NCBI GenBank assembly: GCA_963669315.1
Contig: OY770021.1
Location: forward strand, 3,822,458-3,886,457
Direction: 5' to 3'
DNA length: 64,000 nt
Origin: SZUA-547 sp963669315
GTDB taxonomy: Bacteria > Pseudomonadota > Alphaproteobacteria > Rhodobacterales > Rhodobacteraceae
In this document: positions 27,701-35,273 of the stretch, in pieces
How the letters are laid out: the number at the start of each line of letters is the position of its first letter
How positions within the stretch are numbered: position 1 is the first letter of the stretch
Position numbers and translations under genes: made by a program
Notes under the pieces: generated by a model
The model's database searches: none
Told to the model about the DNA's origin: nothing
Seen by the model: only the letters and a program-made list of their open reading frames with translations

Positions 27701-28230
27701 TGCTGGAGGAGGCGGTCGCCAAGCTTCGTTCGGGAGAGATCGACGGGCTGACCGACGCGGATGAGACCTGGGCGCCGCAAATCAATCTGGGCGTCGCGGT
27801 GCTCATCCCAGAGGACTATGTGCCTGATCTGGATGTGCGTCTGGGCCTATACCGGCGGCTGTCCAATCTGGAGACCCGTGCAGAGCTGGAGGGCTTCGCA
27901 GCCGAGCTGCACGACCGGTTCGGCAAGCCGCCGAAAGAGATCGAAATCCTGCTGCGCGTCGTTCGCATCAAGGCGATGTGCCGCCGGGCGGGGATCGCCA
28001 AGCTGGACGCCGGACCGAAAGGCGGCACGATCCAGTTCCGGAACGATAAATTCGCAAATCCGTTGGGGCTGGTGGAGTTCATTCTGGTCCCGCATGAGCG
28101 GGCGAAGGTGCGCGACAACAAGGTGGTCGTGCGCCGCGATTGGTCAACGGACGGCGACAGGGTGAAGGGCGCTTTTCTGCTGGCGCAAACGCTGGCAAAG
28201 ATCGCAAAGGCGGGGAAGGCGGCGGCTTAA
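24709..28230 (+). CDS. mfd: Transcription-repair coupling factor
   Basis: A DNA translocase that removes RNA polymerase stalled at lesions and recruits UvrA; about 1170 residues, normal for Mfd. The N-terminal UvrB-like module begins with APDIVTVGGAPEGFD; the RNA-polymerase-interacting region includes LSTGDLVVHVDHGVGRYHGL; the helicase core has Walker A CGDVGFGKTEVALRAAF near residue 647 and Walker B DEEQHFG near 748; SGLDIPTANTLLVHRSDMFG (given in full) and GRVGRSKARAYAYF belong to the second RecA lobe; a TRCF domain ends the protein. TTG 24709 has GAGG seven bases upstream; ATG 24745 is the alternative start. Confidence 0.96.
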   Translation: MRQPAERATSRAMLASTGYSKPLAPDIVTVGGAPEGFDGKLLADLVRRAAGPVIFVARDDARAAAMEEALGVFAPDLPVLQFPAWDCLPYDRISPNPEIAAARMATLAAFAGGFDAQSVVLTTVNAATQLAPAPSLVGESSFVARVDHQVDMDALTAFLSRMGYVRSGTVTEHGDFAVRGGIIDVFPPGWDNPVRLDLFGDVLDGARVFEAETQRTIEKVDRVELATASEVILDPTSIERFRRNYRHEFGAAGLDDPLYEAVTEGRKHQGMEHWAPFFHEELATLFDYLPGAPVALDHQVDEARAARWDTIGDHYGARRSALDEKTTMGAPVYKPCPPDRLYLDERAWSAALTGRAVRRLSPHSLPTGPGVIDAGGRLGRNFAPERQKEDLNLFDSLADHIKDRRAAGKSVTLASYSDGSRDRLQTLLADHGVADARPVARWGETERGGGVSLIVWGLESGFETNKTCIIAEQDILGDRLIRQPAKRKRAENFLTEATSLSTGDLVVHVDHGVGRYHGLEVVTAAGAPHECLKLEYHGGDKLYLPVENIELLSRYGHEAGMLDRLGGGAWQAKKAKLKERIRDVADKLIRIAAERALRTAPKLSPQGGLYEEFAARFPYQETDDQLRAIADVLTDLESGRPMDRLICGDVGFGKTEVALRAAFVAAMTGGQVAVIAPTTLLGRQHAKEFKARFAGWPLKVRQLSRFVSAKDAADTKDGLKDGSVDIVIGTHALLGKGIRFRNLSLLIIDEEQHFGVAHKERLKQLRSDVHVLTMTATPIPRTLQLAMSGVRELSIIATPPIDRLAVRTYVSPFDPVTAREALLREHYRGGQSFYVVPRIADIAEAEEFLREQVPEVKFVTAHGQMAAGDLDRRMNAFYDGEYDVLLATTIIESGLDIPTANTLLVHRSDMFGLAQLYQIRGRVGRSKARAYAYFTTEPRKRLTPAAEKRLKVLSSLDTLGAGFTLASHDLDIRGAGNLLGEEQSGHVREVGYELYQDMLEEAVAKLRSGEIDGLTDADETWAPQINLGVAVLIPEDYVPDLDVRLGLYRRLSNLETRAELEGFAAELHDRFGKPPKEIEILLRVVRIKAMCRRAGIAKLDAGPKGGTIQFRNDKFANPLGLVEFILVPHERAKVRDNKVVVRRDWSTDGDRVKGAFLLAQTLAKIAKAGKAAA

Positions 28231-28874
28231 TCCACCGCTTCGGCCAGCTGCGCCTCAAGTTCCTTCATCACCCGCAGCCAAACGTCGGTTTCCTGCGCGC
28301 CGGTCAGCACAAACTGGCCAGCCAAAATGAAGGTGGGCACGCCGTTCACGCCCATCTCGCGCGCGGCGCGATCCTCGGCCTCCACCTCCTCCCGATCCGC
28401 CTCTCCCTCCAACAGCCGGGCGACGACGTCACGCTCCATGCCGACGCTTTCGGCCGCATCCGCCAGAACTGCGTGATCGCCGATATCCTGACCGCGCTGG
28501 AAATAGCGCTCCAGCAATTCCTGTTTCAGCTCGCTTTGCACGCCGCTTGATCGGGACCAGCGGATTGCGCGATGGGCGTCGATCGTATTGGGCGTGCGCT
28601 TGATCGCATCGAAATCGACCTGCAGCCCGCTCTCACCTGCGGTGGTTTCAATCGCGCTGTAGATCCGCGCCGCGGCCTCGGCCCCGCCAAACTTCCAGTT
28701 CAGGTATTCCTGCCGCTCCATGCCCTCTGACGGCATGGTCGGGTTCAGCTGAAAGGGCCGCCAATAAATATCGAACGGGTTCGAGCCATGGGCTTCGATG
28801 GCCGCGTCCAAGCGCGCTTTTCCGATATAGCACCACGGGCAGATCGGATCGGATATGACGTCGAGTGAAATCAT
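28227..28874 (-). CDS. DsbA family oxidoreductase (FrnE-like)
   Basis: A 215-residue thioredoxin-fold protein of the 2-hydroxychromene isomerase/DsbA group. The redox motif is CPWC at residues 12-15 in DVISDPICPWCYIGKARL, and the cis-proline loop is GVNGVPTFILAGQF near 172. There is no signal peptide, so it is cytosolic and more like FrnE/polyketide-associated oxidoreductases than periplasmic DsbA. The central helical insertion (RYFQRGQDIGDHAVLADAAE) is typical. It converges on mfd with a four-base overlap of the stop codons. Partner proteins are unknown. Confidence 0.9.
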   Translation of the reverse strand: MISLDVISDPICPWCYIGKARLDAAIEAHGSNPFDIYWRPFQLNPTMPSEGMERQEYLNWKFGGAEAAARIYSAIETTAGESGLQVDFDAIKRTPNTIDAHRAIRWSRSSGVQSELKQELLERYFQRGQDIGDHAVLADAAESVGMERDVVARLLEGEADREEVEAEDRAAREMGVNGVPTFILAGQFVLTGAQETDVWLRVMKELEAQLAEAVD

Positions 28875-28920
28875 GGGATTCAGATTGACGGCGCCTGAGG
28901 GAATTGCAAGCGGCAGCTAA

Positions 28921-30519
28921 TCACGAGACGGCGCCCCCCAAAGCCCTAAGCGCGGACCGGCGCAGCTTGCCATTCGCCGTTTTTGGCAGAGTTTCAGTGA
29001 CGACCCAAGCTTTCGGGCGCTTGTAACGGGCCAGCGCGGCCCCGGCATGCGCGTTCAGCATATCTTCGTTTAACGCCGCTCCCTCAACGGGCACCACATG
29101 CGCGACGATGATCGACAGGGCGTCCGAAATGCGCGCCTCCACCGCGCCGCACTCGGCGATATCGGGATGGGCTGAGATCGCCTCCTCCACTTCCGCCGGG
29201 GTGACACGATACCCACCCGCATTCATCAAATCGTCGGCGCGACCTTCGAACGCGACATATCCGTCCTCATCCATGCGCGCGCGATCGCCGGTCAGGAACC
29301 ATTCATCGCGCATCGCCGCCGCGGTCTCCTCCGGCCGCCGCCAATATCCGAGCATCAGACCGGGATCGCGACGGGAGACGGCCAGCAATCCCGACTCGCC
29401 ACGCTCGACTGGTTTCGTCGCCTCTTCATCGAGAACCGCCACGCGGCGGCCTTTCTGCGGCCGACCTGCGAATCCGGGGCGGGGCGGGGCGTCCGGCCCG
29501 GCGGAGATATAGGTGGACAGCTCGCTCATGCCCAGCGCCTCGTAGAGCGACACGCCGGTCGCCTCGGTCCAGCGCTTAAATAGGATCGGGCTCAGTTTCT
29601 CGCCCGCGGACAGTGCGCAACGCAAACCACGAAACTGGTTCAAATCGCCGCCCCGCGAAAGGATCTGGCGATAAACGCCCGGAGCGGCGGCGAACAGGCT
29701 GGCCTCGAAACGGCTGACCAGGCGACCCCAGACGGCTGGATCGGGCGGACCGTCATAGATGATCGCACCCGCGCCGACGGCCCAAGGATCGGTCAGCCCC
29801 GCGCCAAGCGTATAGGTCCAGTTGAAGGCGCCGGCGTGCAGCACCCGATCAGCAGGCGTCAGCCCATACCAGCCGCGCCACATCATCCGGCGCGCCCAGC
29901 CAGCGCGCTGCGCATGAAGAACGCCCTTGGGCCGTCCCGCCGACCCGGACGTAAAGACAAGAAACGCCGGGTCGTCAGCCATCGTGTCGCCCGCCGGATC
30001 ATCCCACTTGAGTGGCGCTGACTTTTGTAACTCCCTGATATCATGCGTAGAAAGGAGCGTCGCCCGATCAGGCGCACCCAAAATCGGCAAGTCGTCGGAC
30101 AAGGCGATGAACCGGGCCTCCGCCTCAGCCGCCGCAGCGCCGGCCTCTGCTGGCGTAAGCTGCGATGATGTCGGAACCGCCACGCCACCCGCGGCTATTG
30201 TTCCGAAGTAGAGGACCGGAAAATCGGACACGTTGCCGAGCCGCAGCATGACACGCTCGCCTCGGCATAGACCCCGCGCGCGCAGCCCAGCAGCGGTTCT
30301 AAGCACAGCGTCTTCCAGCGCCGAGAAACTCCATTCTTCATGCGGCGGCGCGTCAGGATTCGAGGCGACGATCAGCGCGCTGGCTTCAGGGCGCGCGGCG
30401 GCGGCTTCGGCCAGTGTATGCCGCGCCATGTTGAAACGCGGCGGGCAGGGCGGCGGCGGCCCCTCGTCAAAGATGCTGTGCAGAGCGCCCTGGCGCCATT
30501 TGTCGGTCTGATCGGTCAT
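28921..30519 (-). CDS. Acyl-CoA synthetase (AMP-forming)
   Basis: An adenylate-forming acid-CoA ligase of 532 residues. Motif A3 is LVFTSGSAGRPKGVLH near residue 185, A5 is YEALGMSELSTYI, A7 TGDRARMDEDGYVAFEGR, A8 ADDLMNAGGYRVTPAEVEEA, and the catalytic C-terminal lysine is in LPKTANGKLRRSALR. The pattern GYRVTPAEVE and overall shape are closest to the benzoate/medium-chain acyl-CoA ligase branch. The substrate is not determinable. It is divergent from the XRE-cupin regulator with 68 bases between starts, so that regulator is a natural candidate to control it. Confidence 0.92.
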   Translation of the reverse strand: MTDQTDKWRQGALHSIFDEGPPPPCPPRFNMARHTLAEAAAARPEASALIVASNPDAPPHEEWSFSALEDAVLRTAAGLRARGLCRGERVMLRLGNVSDFPVLYFGTIAAGGVAVPTSSQLTPAEAGAAAAEAEARFIALSDDLPILGAPDRATLLSTHDIRELQKSAPLKWDDPAGDTMADDPAFLVFTSGSAGRPKGVLHAQRAGWARRMMWRGWYGLTPADRVLHAGAFNWTYTLGAGLTDPWAVGAGAIIYDGPPDPAVWGRLVSRFEASLFAAAPGVYRQILSRGGDLNQFRGLRCALSAGEKLSPILFKRWTEATGVSLYEALGMSELSTYISAGPDAPPRPGFAGRPQKGRRVAVLDEEATKPVERGESGLLAVSRRDPGLMLGYWRRPEETAAAMRDEWFLTGDRARMDEDGYVAFEGRADDLMNAGGYRVTPAEVEEAISAHPDIAECGAVEARISDALSIIVAHVVPVEGAALNEDMLNAHAGAALARYKRPKAWVVTETLPKTANGKLRRSALRALGGAVS

Positions 30520-30587
30520 ATCGTGGCTCCGGCTCGCCTTGGCGCGCTCAATGACGTATCAGGCTCGATGTTGCAGGAGATCGCCTG

Positions 30588-31217
30588 ATGCCGAACGTCG
30601 AGAACCCGAAGCCATCGCTGTTGCAGGTCGCGCGCGCCGCGGACGAACCCGCCGAGCCGGTCGAGCCGCTTCGGCTGGGAGAGCGCGTTCGCGAAATTCG
30701 CAAAGCGAGGGACTGGACGCTGGAGGAGGCGTCTCGCCGGGCGGGGCTGGCGCGCTCTACGCTTTCGAAGATCGAAAACGAACAGATGTCGCCAACCTTC
30801 GACGCTGTGCAGAAGCTCGCCAATGGCCTGGGCATAGACGTGCCGCAGCTTTTCACTCCGCCCAAGAACGACAAGGTGATGGGGCGCCGCTCGATCAATC
30901 GGCTGGGGGAGGGTGAGCCGCATCCGACCGCCACCTATGAGCATGAGATTCTGGCGGCGGAGATCACGCGCAAAAAGATGCTGCCTTACAAGGCGGTTAT
31001 CCGCGCGCGAGGCTTTGAGGAGTTTGGTCAGTGGGTGCGCCATGATGGCGAAGAGTTCCTTTACGTGCTTGACGGCGAAATCCGACTATTGACCGAGCTT
31101 TACGCCCCTGTCGATCTGTCAGCCGGAGAATCGGCCTATTATGACGCCTCGATGGGCCATTGCGTAATCTCCACATCCGACAGGGACGCGACGATCCTGT
31201 GGGTCACGTCGCTATAG
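30588..31217 (+). CDS. XRE-family regulator with C-terminal cupin sensor
   Basis: A 209-residue transcription factor. A helix-turn-helix of the lambda-repressor type spans about residues 30-85 (LGERVREIRKARDWTLEEAS, then AGLARSTLSKIENEQMSPTF). The C-terminal 90 residues form a cupin barrel with WVRHDGEEFLYVLDGEIRLL and ASMGHCVIS, the usual small-molecule sensing half of this family. A charged linker separates the two. The gene is divergent from the acyl-CoA synthetase and convergent with the patatin gene, inside a block with 3-hydroxybutyrate dehydrogenase, which suggests a ligand such as an acyl-CoA or hydroxy acid; this is inference. Confidence 0.9.
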   Translation: MPNVENPKPSLLQVARAADEPAEPVEPLRLGERVREIRKARDWTLEEASRRAGLARSTLSKIENEQMSPTFDAVQKLANGLGIDVPQLFTPPKNDKVMGRRSINRLGEGEPHPTATYEHEILAAEITRKKMLPYKAVIRARGFEEFGQWVRHDGEEFLYVLDGEIRLLTELYAPVDLSAGESAYYDASMGHCVISTSDRDATILWVTSL

Positions 31218-31220
31218 ATC

Positions 31221-31247
31221 CGCTCTAACTCAATCAGTTGTAGAGCG
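31221..31247. other. Imperfect hairpin between convergent genes
   Basis: CGCTCTAACT (31221-31230) can pair with AGTTGTAGAGCG (31236-31247) with a two-base bulge, giving a ten-pair stem with a five-base loop. It covers the stop of the patatin gene and lies just after the XRE-cupin stop. No T-tract follows on either strand, so it may be a weak bidirectional end structure or chance. Confidence 0.3.
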
Positions 31248-32295
31248 CTGGAAGATCGGTGGTGCTGATTTTTCCGAGATCGTCGAAATGCTCCCTCAGG
31301 AACTTGTCCATCGCGTTGCGCCCGGCCTGCTTCAGCTCGGCCAGCACGATCGGGTCAGGGATGATCTTGGTGGCCATGCCAAGCTGGCCCATGGTTTCGT
31401 CATCGGCGATCGAGTGGATCAGGACGTCTTTCATTTCGCCTTCCTTGATCTTGCCCTCCGCGACAAGACGATGGACGAAGTGCACGGTGCGCAGTTCCCG
31501 CAACAGCGAAGAGTTGAAGCTGATTTCGTTCAGCCGATTGTGGATTTCAGCCGCAGAGGTCGGCACTTCTTCGCGATAGATCGGGTTGATATGCACGATC
31601 AGAACGTCGTTTGTATCCGTCCCGTAGAACAGCGGAAAGAGGGCCGGGTTGCCCATATAGCCGCCATCCCAGTACGCCTCCATTTTGCCAGTTTTCGGAT
31701 CCTCGATCTCGACCGCGCGATACAATGTCGGCAGGCAGCCGGAAGCGAGCAGCGCCTCTCGTGAAATCTCATCCCGCTCAAAGATCTTGATCTTGCCGGT
31801 GCGCACATTGGTAGCTGTGACGTAAAGATGCGGATCGCAGTCCGAGCAAATGAGATCAAAATCAACAAGATCGTCAATTATATCCCGCATCAGATTGATA
31901 TCTAACGGATTTAACTCATATGGGGAGAACATCCGAGTCATCGTGGCCTGCGCCAGATAGGCTGGCGCCAAAGAGATCGCCTTGGCCATCTCCGGCAGGG
32001 GCGTGTTGACGGAATGCAGATACTCCAGCCATGGGTTCACATAAGGGCCGCGCCAGTCTTCGACCCGCCTCCAGAACTCGTCCAGAAGCTCTTTCGCGCC
32101 CTGCCGGCCCCCCTTTGCCAGCCCGGTTTTCAGCATCGCCGCGTTCATTGCGCCGGCGGACGTCGCCGAGATCCCCTCGATATGAAGCCGCTCGTCCTCC
32201 AGCAACCGGTCCAGCACACCCCAACCAAACGCGCCATGCGCGCCACCGCCCTGCAACGCCAGATCAATCGATTTCTGGCCCTTTTGCTTAGTCAT
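31234..32295 (-). CDS. Patatin-like phospholipase
   Basis: A 353-residue serine lipase with a Ser-Asp dyad. The oxyanion motif is LALQGGGAHGAFGWGVLDRL near residue 12, the nucleophile elbow GISATSAGAMN near 41, and the catalytic Asp in YWDGGYMGNPALFP near 211. No signal peptide is present, so it acts in the cytoplasm or as an effector. In Rhodobacterales this family commonly sits beside 3-hydroxybutyrate dehydrogenase, as here (12-base gap, same strand, downstream), hinting at a role in polyhydroxybutyrate or lipid turnover. AAGGGAAA precedes the ATG 32295. Confidence 0.92.
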   Translation of the reverse strand: MTKQKGQKSIDLALQGGGAHGAFGWGVLDRLLEDERLHIEGISATSAGAMNAAMLKTGLAKGGRQGAKELLDEFWRRVEDWRGPYVNPWLEYLHSVNTPLPEMAKAISLAPAYLAQATMTRMFSPYELNPLDINLMRDIIDDLVDFDLICSDCDPHLYVTATNVRTGKIKIFERDEISREALLASGCLPTLYRAVEIEDPKTGKMEAYWDGGYMGNPALFPLFYGTDTNDVLIVHINPIYREEVPTSAAEIHNRLNEISFNSSLLRELRTVHFVHRLVAEGKIKEGEMKDVLIHSIADDETMGQLGMATKIIPDPIVLAELKQAGRNAMDKFLREHFDDLGKISTTDLPALYN

Positions 32296-32307
32296 TGATT
32301 TCCCTTG

Positions 32308-33099
32308 TCAGAGCGCGGTCCAGCCGCCATCCACCGAGATTGTCGTGCCTGTAATCTGCGCAGCGGCGTCGGAGCAGAGGAACACAGCCGTTCCGCCGAT
32401 TTCCTCCACCGTAGCGAATTGGCGTGACGGTTGGCGCTCCAGCATGACCTCTCGGATCACCGTGTCGCGGTCCATACCGTGAGTCTTCATCTGGTCGGGA
32501 ATCTGCGCCTCAACCAACTGCGTCAGCACATAGCCGGGGCAGATCGCGTTGCAGGTGACGCCCTGGCCCGCCATTTCTAGCGCGGTGACCTTGGTCAGGC
32601 CGACAACACCATGTTTCGCCGCCACATAGGCCGATTTGAAGGGAGAGGCGGTCAATCCATGGGCCGACGCGATATTGACGACGCGGCCCCAGCCGGCGTC
32701 CCGCATCGCCGGAAGCGCCACGGCGGTCGTGTGAAATGCGGAGCTGAGATTGATGGCGAGAATCGCATCCCATTTCGCGCGCGGGAAATCCTCGATCGCG
32801 GCGACATGCTGGATGCCTGCGTTGTTGACCAGAATATCGACGGCGCCAAACCGATCGCGCGCGCTTTCGACCAAATTCCGGCACTGATCGGCGTCCGACA
32901 TGTCGGCCTGAAGGTACGCGACCTCCGACCCCGTGTCGGTCGCCAGTTCGGACGCGAGATCATGGTCGCGTTGGTCATTGGTGAAGGAATTGAGCGCGAT
33001 CTTGGCGCCTTGCTCGGCCAATGCGCGAGCGACGCCCAGCCCAATGCCCGAATTCGACCCGGTTACAACTGCACATTTGCCTGTCAAAGATCGAGACAT
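32308..33099 (-). CDS. bdhA: 3-hydroxybutyrate dehydrogenase
   Basis: A short-chain dehydrogenase oxidising (R)-3-hydroxybutyrate to acetoacetate with NAD, 263 residues. It shows the Rossmann signature VVTGSNSGIGLGVARALAEQ, the NNAGIQHVAAIEDFP block, the catalytic Ser in NIASAHGLTASPFKSAYVAA with YVAAK as the Tyr-Lys pair, and VTCNAICPGYVLTQLVEAQI, which is highly typical of BdhA rather than of generic reductases. It is the upstream gene of a two-gene unit with patatin. The product feeds storage-polymer degradation and ketone body use. Confidence 0.93.
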   Translation of the reverse strand: MSRSLTGKCAVVTGSNSGIGLGVARALAEQGAKIALNSFTNDQRDHDLASELATDTGSEVAYLQADMSDADQCRNLVESARDRFGAVDILVNNAGIQHVAAIEDFPRAKWDAILAINLSSAFHTTAVALPAMRDAGWGRVVNIASAHGLTASPFKSAYVAAKHGVVGLTKVTALEMAGQGVTCNAICPGYVLTQLVEAQIPDQMKTHGMDRDTVIREVMLERQPSRQFATVEEIGGTAVFLCSDAAAQITGTTISVDGGWTAL

Positions 33100-33274
33100 G
33101 GATGAAGCTCCGACTTCCTTATCCGTAACGGCAAGTTACGCAGCGCAGCATAGGCGCCGGGCGAGCGAAAATCGAGACGATTGGAAACCGAAAATGGCGA
33201 CGCTCGTCAATTGTCGGCGTCGGAATGGATTGTTTGATTGACCCCAAGGGCGTCCGGCGCGAGAAAACCGGCCA

Positions 33275-33358
33275 AGAAAAAAACGCCCTCGTTTGACCGA
33301 GGGCGTTCAAGTTAAATTGAGGCAGGTTTCATACAGGCAAGAAACCTATCGAGCAGTA
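33275..33358 (-). ncRNA. Candidate small RNA with intrinsic terminator
   Basis: The 368-base gap 33100-33467 has no gene, yet its minus strand has the full layout of an sRNA. A promoter-like pair TTGCCT (33388-33393) and TATGGT (33364-33369) is spaced by 18 bases. The predicted 84-base transcript contains a seven-pair hairpin (AGGTTTC/GAAACCT, 33324-33347), an A/U-rich single-stranded stretch around AATTTAAC that suits Hfq binding, and a strong terminator. No minus-strand gene lies upstream that could use the terminator: the next one is beyond a plus-strand gene of 1.8 kb. I do not recognise the RNA family. Confidence 0.55.
33277..33307 (-). terminator. Intrinsic terminator of the candidate small RNA
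   Basis: On the minus strand AACGCCCTCG pairs perfectly with CGAGGGCGTT (ten pairs, six-base loop GTCAAA) and is followed by an uninterrupted run of T residues. On the plus strand the bases after the stem are mixed, so the element works in the minus direction. Confidence 0.85.
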
Positions 33359-33440
33359 GGAAGACCATACATAAACCTCGCCCGCCAAGGCAAGAGAAAA
33401 ATTAGGGTTTTCCCGACCGGACGTCCGCGGCCTTCTTAAA

Positions 33441-33450
33441 GTGACGTCAC
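33441..33450. promoter_or_regulatory. Perfect 10-bp palindrome upstream of the binding-protein gene
   Basis: GTGACGTCAC is a perfect inverted repeat placed directly before the ribosome site (GAGGAG) of the solute-binding protein gene. Its place could fit an operator near or downstream of the transcription start. A ten-base palindrome also occurs by chance, so support is weak. The remainder of the 33311-33467 region holds the presumed promoters of the small RNA and of this gene. Confidence 0.3.
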
Positions 33451-33467
33451 AAGAGGAGTGAGCAGGC

Positions 33468-35270
33468 ATGATTCGTCTTGCAGTAATGACGATGGCGATT
33501 GCGGCAGGCGCCGCTCTATCGACGGGTGGCGCAACAGCGCAACCCAGCCACGGCTTAACCATGTACGGCGAACCGGCGCTGCCGCCCGACTTTCAACATT
33601 TGCCGCATGCAAATCCGGACGCCCCAAAGGGCGGAAGCATCAAATTCGCAGATATCGGGGGGTTCGACAGTATGAACCCCTATATCGTGAAGGGCCGCGC
33701 CCCCTGGGCGGTACGTTTCCATAGCATCGAGTCCCTGTTGGGCCGATCCTGGGACGAACCGTTCACGCTGTACGGGCTATTGGCGGAGTCGGTGGAGATC
33801 GCCGACGACAACAGCTGGGTTGAATTTCATCTGCGGCCAGAGGCGCGCTTCTCGGATGGGTCTGCGGTCACCATCGACGACGTAATTTTTTCGATGGAGA
33901 TGTTGGGTGAGAAAGGCCTGCCAAATTATCGAAACTCTTGGAAAAAAGTGACTTCGTACAAACGGATTAGTGACCGTGGAATCCGCTTCGGGCTTACATC
34001 TGGCGAGCGTGAACTACCCCTGATTCTGGGATTGCGCCCGATTTTACAGAAGGCGCAGTGGGCGGGGCGTGATTTCGCCGAGACGACGCTGGAGCCTCTG
34101 GTCGGATCGGGACCCTATACGGTGTCTTCAATGGAGCCTGGCAGATACGTGGAGCTTTCCCTCAACCCGGAATATTGGGGCGCGAATCTGCCATTCAATC
34201 GCGGCCTGCACAACTTTCAGGTGATTCGCTACGAGTTTTTCCGGGATGAAGCAGCTCAGTTCGAATCATTCTCCGCCGGGGAATCGGACATCTTTCGCGA
34301 TGGAGACCCCAATCGTTGGGCGAGCGGGTATCAGTTTGCGCGGGCGACATCGGGCGAAATCACCCTCTCTGAGGTTTCCCATGGCCGGCCGACCGGCATG
34401 CATGGGTTTGTCTTCAACGCAAGGCGACCACTATTTGAGGACATCCGCGTGCGGGAGGCTCTGACGCTGGCCTTCGATTTCGAATGGATCAACAAGACGC
34501 TGAACGCCAACGCCTTTGAGCGCATTCAAAGCTACTTCTCCAACTCGCCTCTGGCCTTCGACGGACCCGCGATGGGCGCTGAGAGGGCTGTGCTCCAGCC
34601 TCACGCCGATGCGCTGCCCGAGGGCGCGCTGGACGCCGGTCTGGTCCAACCCGCCTCTGACGGAAGCGGAAGGAACCGACGCAACCTCCGCGCGGCGACG
34701 AAGCTGCTGAATCAGGCTGGTTGGACAGTGCGGAACGGCGTGCTGACCAATACGGATGGCGCGCCATTCTCCTTTGAAATTCTGCTTGTCTCAGGCGCGA
34801 ATGAGCGCGTAGCGGGCGTCTTCGCCGAAAGCCTGAAGAAGCTTGGCGTCGAGGTGAATATCCGCTTGGTCGACAGCGCGCAGTATCAGGCCCGTCTGAA
34901 CGACTATGACTATGACATGGTGATCCGCCGCTGGGCGCTGTCCCTGTCGCCGGGCAATGAGCAGCGATTTTACTGGGGCGGCGACGGCGCGAGCACGCCC
35001 GGCACGCGCAACTATATGGGCGTCGACAATCCGGCGGTCGAAGCGGCTATTGACGCAATTCTGGCGGCAGAGGATGAGGCTACGTTTACAGGGGCGGTGA
35101 AAGCGCTCGATCGCGCGCTGACCGTGGGGCGCTATGTAATCCCGTTCTGGCATTCGCCGGTCAGCCGCATCGCCCATTCCTCGCGTCTCGCCTTTCCCGA
35201 GCGAACGCCGCTCTACGGAGACTGGATCGGGTTTATGCCGCAGGTCTGGTGGTCGAAAACCGGCGAATAG
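33468..35270 (+). CDS. Extracellular solute-binding protein, family 5 (YejA-like)
   Basis: Periplasmic peptide or oligopeptide binding protein of an ABC importer, 600 residues. A signal peptide (RLAVMTMAIAAGAALSTGGA) is followed by HGLTMYGEPALPPDFQHLPH and APKGGSIKFADIGGFDSMNP, characteristic of the YejA branch; YEFFRDEAAQFESFSAGESD and the C-terminal IPFWHSPVSRIAHSSRLAFP also fit. Relatives are normally encoded with yejB, yejE and yejF; here the next gene is on the other strand, so this is an orphan binding protein in the window. GAGGAG lies upstream of the ATG. Confidence 0.92.
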   Translation: MIRLAVMTMAIAAGAALSTGGATAQPSHGLTMYGEPALPPDFQHLPHANPDAPKGGSIKFADIGGFDSMNPYIVKGRAPWAVRFHSIESLLGRSWDEPFTLYGLLAESVEIADDNSWVEFHLRPEARFSDGSAVTIDDVIFSMEMLGEKGLPNYRNSWKKVTSYKRISDRGIRFGLTSGERELPLILGLRPILQKAQWAGRDFAETTLEPLVGSGPYTVSSMEPGRYVELSLNPEYWGANLPFNRGLHNFQVIRYEFFRDEAAQFESFSAGESDIFRDGDPNRWASGYQFARATSGEITLSEVSHGRPTGMHGFVFNARRPLFEDIRVREALTLAFDFEWINKTLNANAFERIQSYFSNSPLAFDGPAMGAERAVLQPHADALPEGALDAGLVQPASDGSGRNRRNLRAATKLLNQAGWTVRNGVLTNTDGAPFSFEILLVSGANERVAGVFAESLKKLGVEVNIRLVDSAQYQARLNDYDYDMVIRRWALSLSPGNEQRFYWGGDGASTPGTRNYMGVDNPAVEAAIDAILAAEDEATFTGAVKALDRALTVGRYVIPFWHSPVSRIAHSSRLAFPERTPLYGDWIGFMPQVWWSKTGE

Positions 35271-35273
35271 ACG

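Noticed and set aside
33329..33627. Minus-strand short frames in the gap before the solute-binding protein
   Set aside because: They extend antisense into the signal peptide of the binding protein, lack ribosome sites and are Arg/Pro-rich; the region is better explained as small RNA plus promoters.
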